Below are positions 58,560-64,000 of a stretch of DNA of 64,000 nucleotides, in pieces. Numbering within the stretch: the first letter of the stretch is position 1; the number at the start of each line of letters is the position of its first letter. The notes under the pieces are model-generated. The model was not told the DNA's origin. It made no database searches and was given only the letters and a program-made list of their open reading frames with translations. The position numbers and the translations under genes were made by a program. The DNA comes from Lottia gigantea (lineage: Eukaryota > Mollusca > Gastropoda > Lottiidae): contig NW_008710245.1 in NCBI RefSeq assembly GCF_000327385.1, positions 1,382,381 to 1,446,380 on the forward strand, given 5' to 3'.

Positions 58560-61500
58560 ATGGCGTGGATGTTATTTCATGTGGTGTGTTTAATCTTCTT
58601 TGGTAAGGATTCTTTTATGATGGAGAAGGGTTATATAGGCGAATACCTGTTCCCTAATCCCATTCATACTTTTAATGAATAAAATATTGTTTACAAAAAA
58701 AAAATGATAAGAATATGCTCAATTGTGGAATTCTTGGTCTTTACCAGTATCAAAAGTGAAGGGTCATTTTAAGCTCTCTGTGCGACAAGACTTTACAAAA
58801 CGAGCTATCGATGAATAAGGTCAGCCACTGCTTTATGCAGTTTCCTTTATGTATTCAAACAAACGCAATGTCTTATGAAATATCTAGAATTGAGCTCTAT
58901 GTACTAGCAATGTCATTCGTTAGGCGATATTGGTAGCGTACCAGAAACATTTCGATACAATGCGTTTTCTGTAAAGTCAGCCGTACAAAGGCTGACACTA
59001 GACCGATTTGATCCGACTATTTTTCATTTTTTTTGGTTCCATCCTACTGCTGAGTTAAACGTTCGGCCTTGACTTCCGGTTGTAGTCTTTTCGTGACCAA
59101 AAGATAACAGATTTGATGATAACCAATGGTTACACAGTACGCTTATCAACATCTATAATTGGATTTGGTAATGTGATGACATGAAACCAGGAAGAGGTAC
59201 TACTACGTAGTTGTGCCTTCACCCAATTGAGCATACTGAAGTCACGATCTAAAACAATACATCATTGTTACATGTATATACCCAATAAAACTATCTTGTC
59301 TATACATCAGAGCTAATGTTTGACATAAAGAAATAGACTGAAGGTTTTATACGTCCTGGTGTCAGTAACACACTGGGACGAAAATTGAATCTTGTCATTT
59401 TCATGACGAAGATTTCGAATCATCTTCTCGAAGATTCGTTTATTGGTCTGAATTTCGATTGATGAATATGCAGGATTGAGGGTCAGACATAGTGAAACAA
59501 CTACCATAGGTGCTGAGTTAATCAAGTCCACGGGCCGCAATTCAAGAAATTTCTTTAAATATGTACCAAAGTATACAATTATAATCATAGTATAGTAAGT
59601 AACCAGCAATATAAAAGTCTGATTGGAATAACATTAACTACAGATTGAAATTCCTTAAGCTCCAATTAACATCCACTTTTTTGACTTACAGAGGAGTGTC
59701 AGAATATAGGAAAGCATATGTTAGAAAGACTCTCTGTCCATTTAATACGATAATCCAACGATTAAATATGGATTCCCTTACGTATGAAAATGAAAATGCC
59801 AATACTTATATGAATACAAAATAGAGTTTGTCTCACATGTCCATAATTAATTCATAATTTGCTAAGGTGTAAGAGAATTACCAGCAGAATTCCAATGAAT
59901 GATCGATCAAGAAAGGTCAAAAAGTCTTTTTTATTGTTTATCCAGACTGTACATACATGGACATTTATTTGCTTAAAACCTTCAATTATGCAACAAGAAC
60001 ATAATTATGATAATTCATTAGAAATACCGATTTATCAAATTAGTTTGCTTAATGTGACACTAGAAGATGAGGAAACCGATCTTTAAGGTTATAGAGCTAC
60101 GGATTAGGCACCGTTCATTGTCGATCCTTTAAACAAAGGAAGAGCCAGAATTCAAAGCTGGTGAATGATGACCCTTTGTAGTATAGCTTAATTAGGTGCC
60201 AGAAGTCGGACGTATTCAATTCGTGACTGATAATTGACAATTGCAGGCCTAACTTCTGTTTTATGACAATAAAAACAATAAACTTGTTTCACCACATTCC
60301 TCCTTTCCTAATGAGATGTAATTTTTAATGTCAAAGCATGGTCGCCGAAATAGATATCTAGCCTCCTAAATCATTTTCCACAACTTCCTCCTAGAATATT
60401 TAGATTTGAAGATTTGAGAATGGACAAATAAGCAAGACCACGTATTCTCGAAACCATGTTAGCGCTAGACACAGTGTTAGCAGTTAAGACCTTGGGACAT
60501 CCTGGCACTCGCTTCCAACACAATTGTTTTGTTGGTTGATGGTTGTGAGCCCATATCTTCATATCAACGAGCATGTGTTTTCCTTACCATCCAGATAAAG
60601 TTGATAATGTGTATAGATAATCCACAACCATGACCATTTTCAAAATAATATTCTTTGAAAAATAAGGGGGTTGTGGGGGCTGGGGGTTGTAAAGGGACTT
60701 CATCTTTGAGATTTCGTTTCTTGTGTACGTTGTATTGTACGTTTCCCCTTTGTCTATAATTCAGGGGAAGTTTCCTCGGTGTATTTCGAATGTAGAAGAA
60801 TAGGCACGACGTGTCGCAATGGCGGAGTTTGTGTCGAGACCAAACCAGAGTGTGCTTGTGGAACACGTGATGTTTTTGTCGGCCATGACTGCTCTCTAAA
60901 AGTAGGTAGGTAGACCTTCAAAAGGGGCTATTCAACTCTTTCACCAAAGGTTACTAAACGTATCAACGTATTGTGTAAATATGCGGTATCGAAGGTTAAG
61001 GAGTTCATTTCATTATTTCTGGTTCAGACCTGGATCTAGAAAGTTAAGATTATGTAATTGTAGTCCCATTCAGAATACAAAATTAACAGATTACAAATTA
61101 CCTTGTGACCAGATTCCTATGACCAATTAACTTTGTCACAAAATTACTGTGACCAATTTACCTAGTGACAAAATTACAATTTTCCTTGCCACCCGTATTA
61201 CTGTGACCAATGTACCTTCTGACCGGTATTACTGTGACCGGTATAACTGTGACCAATGTACCTTCTGACCGGTATTACTGTGACTAATTTACCACCTGAT
61301 CGTACAACAGTAATTGCTTTACGTATGAATGTATTTAATTGACCAATATTTATCAGTTTGTTTTTACCTGATCAGCACCCCCCCATAAGAGAAAAACCGA
61401 CCAATTTCATTACTGCAACTAAACACATACATCATTGCCGCTCTGGATATATTACTTGCCTCTCCGAACAATCAAGTCTGACTACGGGCCTGGACCTGAG

Positions 61501-64000
61501 GGTTATAAACAAGTGAGCATTTACATCATGTCTCTATTTCAGACGATGTAGCGTTGCCGCAAGAATTATGTGATCCACTGTGTAAAAATGGCGGTGTATG
61601 TCGATCCATACCAGGCGGTTTCTTCAATTGTTATTGCAATGCAGCATTTTTTGGTAAAGACTGTTCCCAGAAGCGAGGTAAGGTCAACGCATACACTAAT
61701 TTAAAAACCAGGCTGTACCTTCATAGGCAGTACAAAGCTGAACGCTTTAGTGCAATGATAATTGTAGGAAGGTGCTTTAATGAAAAAAAAACCCAAAGAG
61801 CTAATGATAAAAACCACCAAAGCAAGCCTGAAATCCAACATAACAGTTTGGCAATATATTGGTAGCAGCTAATATACTCTTCATATGAGGAAGTATATCA
61901 ATCATAAATGAGGAAGTATTTCATAATGAAAGGTGCTACTATGACTTTCCGCTTCTGTAATTTGGGTAGTATGATTATATGCAGTTCATCATCATGCGTT
62001 GCAATTTTTTTTAAATAGAATAGAAAGATCATTAGCTTCTAATGTTTCGTCAATATGTGGTTTTGAATTTCGGGTTTCAAAATAGCGGTTTGGATCGTTA
62101 GTAATTGGTTTATTTATTATCCACATTTCAGCACATGTTGTGTTTTAGACATTTAAATATAGTTCACCTTTTGGGTTTCACAAATTTAAAAAATAAGTTA
62201 CTCTTGTGCCTTTTTCTCCATTAACATATCTGTGTTCCAGGGACAGTGAAATGTGCTGGTGACAGAATGACAGTAGAAATGACACCATTTCCACCCTTTG
62301 ATGGTCGAGTATTTGTCAGGGGGAAAGAAAATGATCCAAACTGCAGGTTTACTAGGGTGTATGGAACTTACTCGGCAACATTTTTATTTAACGGACCTTG
62401 TTCAGTTGAAAAGATGCGGGATACACCTACGGTAAGTGGAATGTTTAATTGAAAGAAAGGATAACATTGACTGCATGAATACATGTACAAGGATCCTATA
62501 AAGGATTTCAGGAAATTTTGACTATAGCTTCAAGTTGTATCATTTAGATTTCCGGCATGACGTCTGTGGTTTCTCTAATTCCAAAAACCGACTTTGACTT
62601 CAATTCATTTTGATGAGGGCGACGCCGTCAGTGGCGATGTCAGTGAGGGTACATCAGGGGCATTTGTGCCCCTAGAAAACTGGTTTGCACCCCTAATTGT
62701 ATCCCCAATTTTTTTAAAAATACGATTTCCAAACGTTCCAAAAAAAAACAATGGACGTCAGATGGTATTTTCCTAAGGCGTTCCTAACATCAAGAATTTC
62801 TATCAAAAAGACTCATCAATAATAGTTTCCGATGAGCTCCACATCAAGTAAGTTTTCTAATGCAGGGCAACAATTGTTGCTAAAAGCGCCCACAATGATT
62901 TTTATTTCTATTTTAGCCAGGGGATGAAACATACAAAGTAGAAATAACAGTACTACACAGTCAAACAATACAGACCAAATACGACATGTTATTTACAGGT
63001 TTATGTGTCCATTCTGGTACGGGTAGCAATAATATTGGAGATCAAACTAGCAATATCGGTGACAAACCAGGGTAAGTCCAATAAAGGCAAACTATAAAAA
63101 TATGGGATTTTACGTCCTACTAAAACATTTTGATTGAATAACGACTTTTCATACGAATTTTTTGATATACTTCTTCATATGAATAATCGTTAACTGCTAT
63201 TGTCTTGCAATATTTCATTGGAATTTTTATATTGGTTTGGATCTTTAGAACTTGTTTTTTTTTTAATTATTGCCTGAACTACCAAAAAAACAAGTATCTT
63301 TGACAAGGAATGGAAATGGTGAATGGTTAAGGTCACCATCCAAATTTGTTGGCAAATTACGAAATTAAATCCCACAGTATTTCAACGCTGCTGATTAGAA
63401 AATGGTCATTAAGACAGACCTTCAGTTAGATAAAAAAAAAGTTCGCAGTCTCAAGATTATGGGGACAAAAGGTCTAACGCTCCATGGAATACACTATTTG
63501 CTCGCGTCAAGTAATCCCAGGAAAGGAGAGGGAAGAACAATTGATTAGCTAGCAGAAGGTTTTGGAACCTAACTTGGGTGGTTGCGTATAAAAAAGCTAA
63601 TAAGAATAAAGAACGAATTTTGACCTAATTTTTTATTAGATACTCATGGTTGACTTGTATTTTAGAGGACCAGATGAAACAACCAGCTCCAACTATCAAC
63701 CAGTTGTATTTGAATTACAGACCGTGTCTGGATCTAATATTGTTCCTCCAGTATTTATTGGTACAGAACTACGATTATATTTCGCCCTATACGATACAGG
63801 AAGTATGTTTGTTTTCATTTTGTAACAAATTTATTTTGAGAGAGAGATTTTACGGTCAGACTCTCGGCAATTGCCAAAATAAAAGCAAACACATCTCGAT
63901 CAATATGGCCGCGTTATTTCTGTATTCCATGAGCTGTTCTCCAATTTGTTGCCAGATTTGATCTGAGTTTTCGACCTATATATATTTATTGAAGTGTATC
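58560..64000 (+). CDS. EGF-ZP protein, gene D (partial, runs off the window)
   Basis: Six exons are visible: 58560-58602, 60765-60905, 61543-61677, 62241-62431, 62917-63071, 63666-63802, with phases 1,1,1,0,2,1 exactly as in A, B and C, and the 155-nt exon length shared with A and B. Signal peptide MAWMLFHVVCLIFFG; Cys-rich segment (CRRIGTTCRNGGVC, CACGTRD); EGF domain (CDPLCKNGGVC, NCYCNAAFFGKDC); start of a ZP module (VKCAGDRMTVEMTPFPPF, then GSNIVPPVFIGTELRLYF ending DTG). The ZP-C half, furin site and membrane span should lie beyond 64000. Exon 2 ends at 60905 within a gtaggtaggtag run, so its donor was chosen by phase. Intron 1 holds a family 1 MITE. Same presumed role as the other three. 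Confidence 0.88.
59765..60088 (+). mobile_element. MITE-like family 1, copy in gene D intron 1
   Basis: Starts ggattcccttacgtatgaaa, contains gatcgatcaagaaaggtcaa, tatccagactgtacatacat and aattcattagaaataccg, and ends gaggaaaccgatctttaag. Nearly co-linear with the 31.9-kb copy. Non-coding. Confidence 0.8.
61100..61300. repeat. Short degenerate repeat in gene D intron
   Basis: Words such as ttactgtgaccaat, gtaccttctgaccggt and attactgtgacc alternate through about 200 bp, including an exact repeat of aatgtaccttctgaccggta. Simple local expansion. Confidence 0.8.
61375..61500 (-). mobile_element. MITE-like family 3, inverted copy in gene D intron
   Basis: ctggatatattacttgcctc, then tccgaacaatcaagtctgac and tacgggcctg; the reverse complement of the start of the 42.5-kb copy. 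The left part is diverged. Confidence 0.6.

Noticed and set aside
62535-62600. gacgtctgtggtttctctaa in a gene D intron as another relic of the gene C exon
   Set aside because: Only about 24 bases match; the diagnostic gcatcaatttgcacc part is missing.

Overview
The window is AT-rich, intron-rich animal DNA. GT-AG introns, a complete metazoan-type molybdenum cofactor sulfurase, secreted EGF/ZP-domain receptors and many short non-autonomous transposons all point to an invertebrate. A mollusc, perhaps a gastropod, is my best guess from the style of the repeats and the ZP-gene expansion; this is inference. I see no bacterial-type operons, no CRISPR array, no rRNA, no convincing tRNA, and no retroviral or other capsid-bearing element.

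Layout. 1-6046: gene-poor, with a 55-bp tandem array and a 158-bp near-perfect palindrome. 6047-13059 (+): molybdenum cofactor sulfurase (MOCOS) in 14 recognisable exons, lacking only its first exon, followed by a 32-bp tandem array. 16218-17558 (+): a four-exon gene for a 205-residue, very basic protein of no family I recognise. The remaining ~45 kb is dominated by four related genes for secreted, membrane-anchored EGF-ZP proteins: A (19025-26453, -), C (32884-38397, -), B (48458-53726, +) and D (58560 to beyond the window end, +).

The four EGF-ZP genes share one plan: a signal-peptide exon, a Cys-rich exon, an EGF exon, about five ZP-module exons, an exon carrying a furin-type RKRR/RRKR site, and a last exon with one membrane span and a short tail. 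Complete genes A, B and C each have ten coding exons, and the intron phases (1,1,1,0,2,1,2,0,1) are identical in all of them and in the visible part of D. In the three complete models the exon lengths sum to multiples of three (488, 512 and 496 residues), which strongly supports the structures.

A and B are the two arms of a large inverted duplication (about 18.95-30.63 kb and 45.56-53.80 kb, ~15 kb spacer holding C). Homology covers exons, introns, promoter and upstream DNA. Since the duplication the arms have diverged mainly by repeats: A gained a ~1.8-kb 36-bp minisatellite in its last intron and an upstream MITE-like element; B gained a different MITE-like element, a foldback element and a hAT-like element in introns, and a coding NPQNIPPA repeat next to the furin site. 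Tandem arrays lie just outside the inner boundary of each arm. The proteins probably work at the cell surface or are released by furin and polymerise through their ZP modules (egg coat, mucus or cuticle-like matrix); the exact role is inference.
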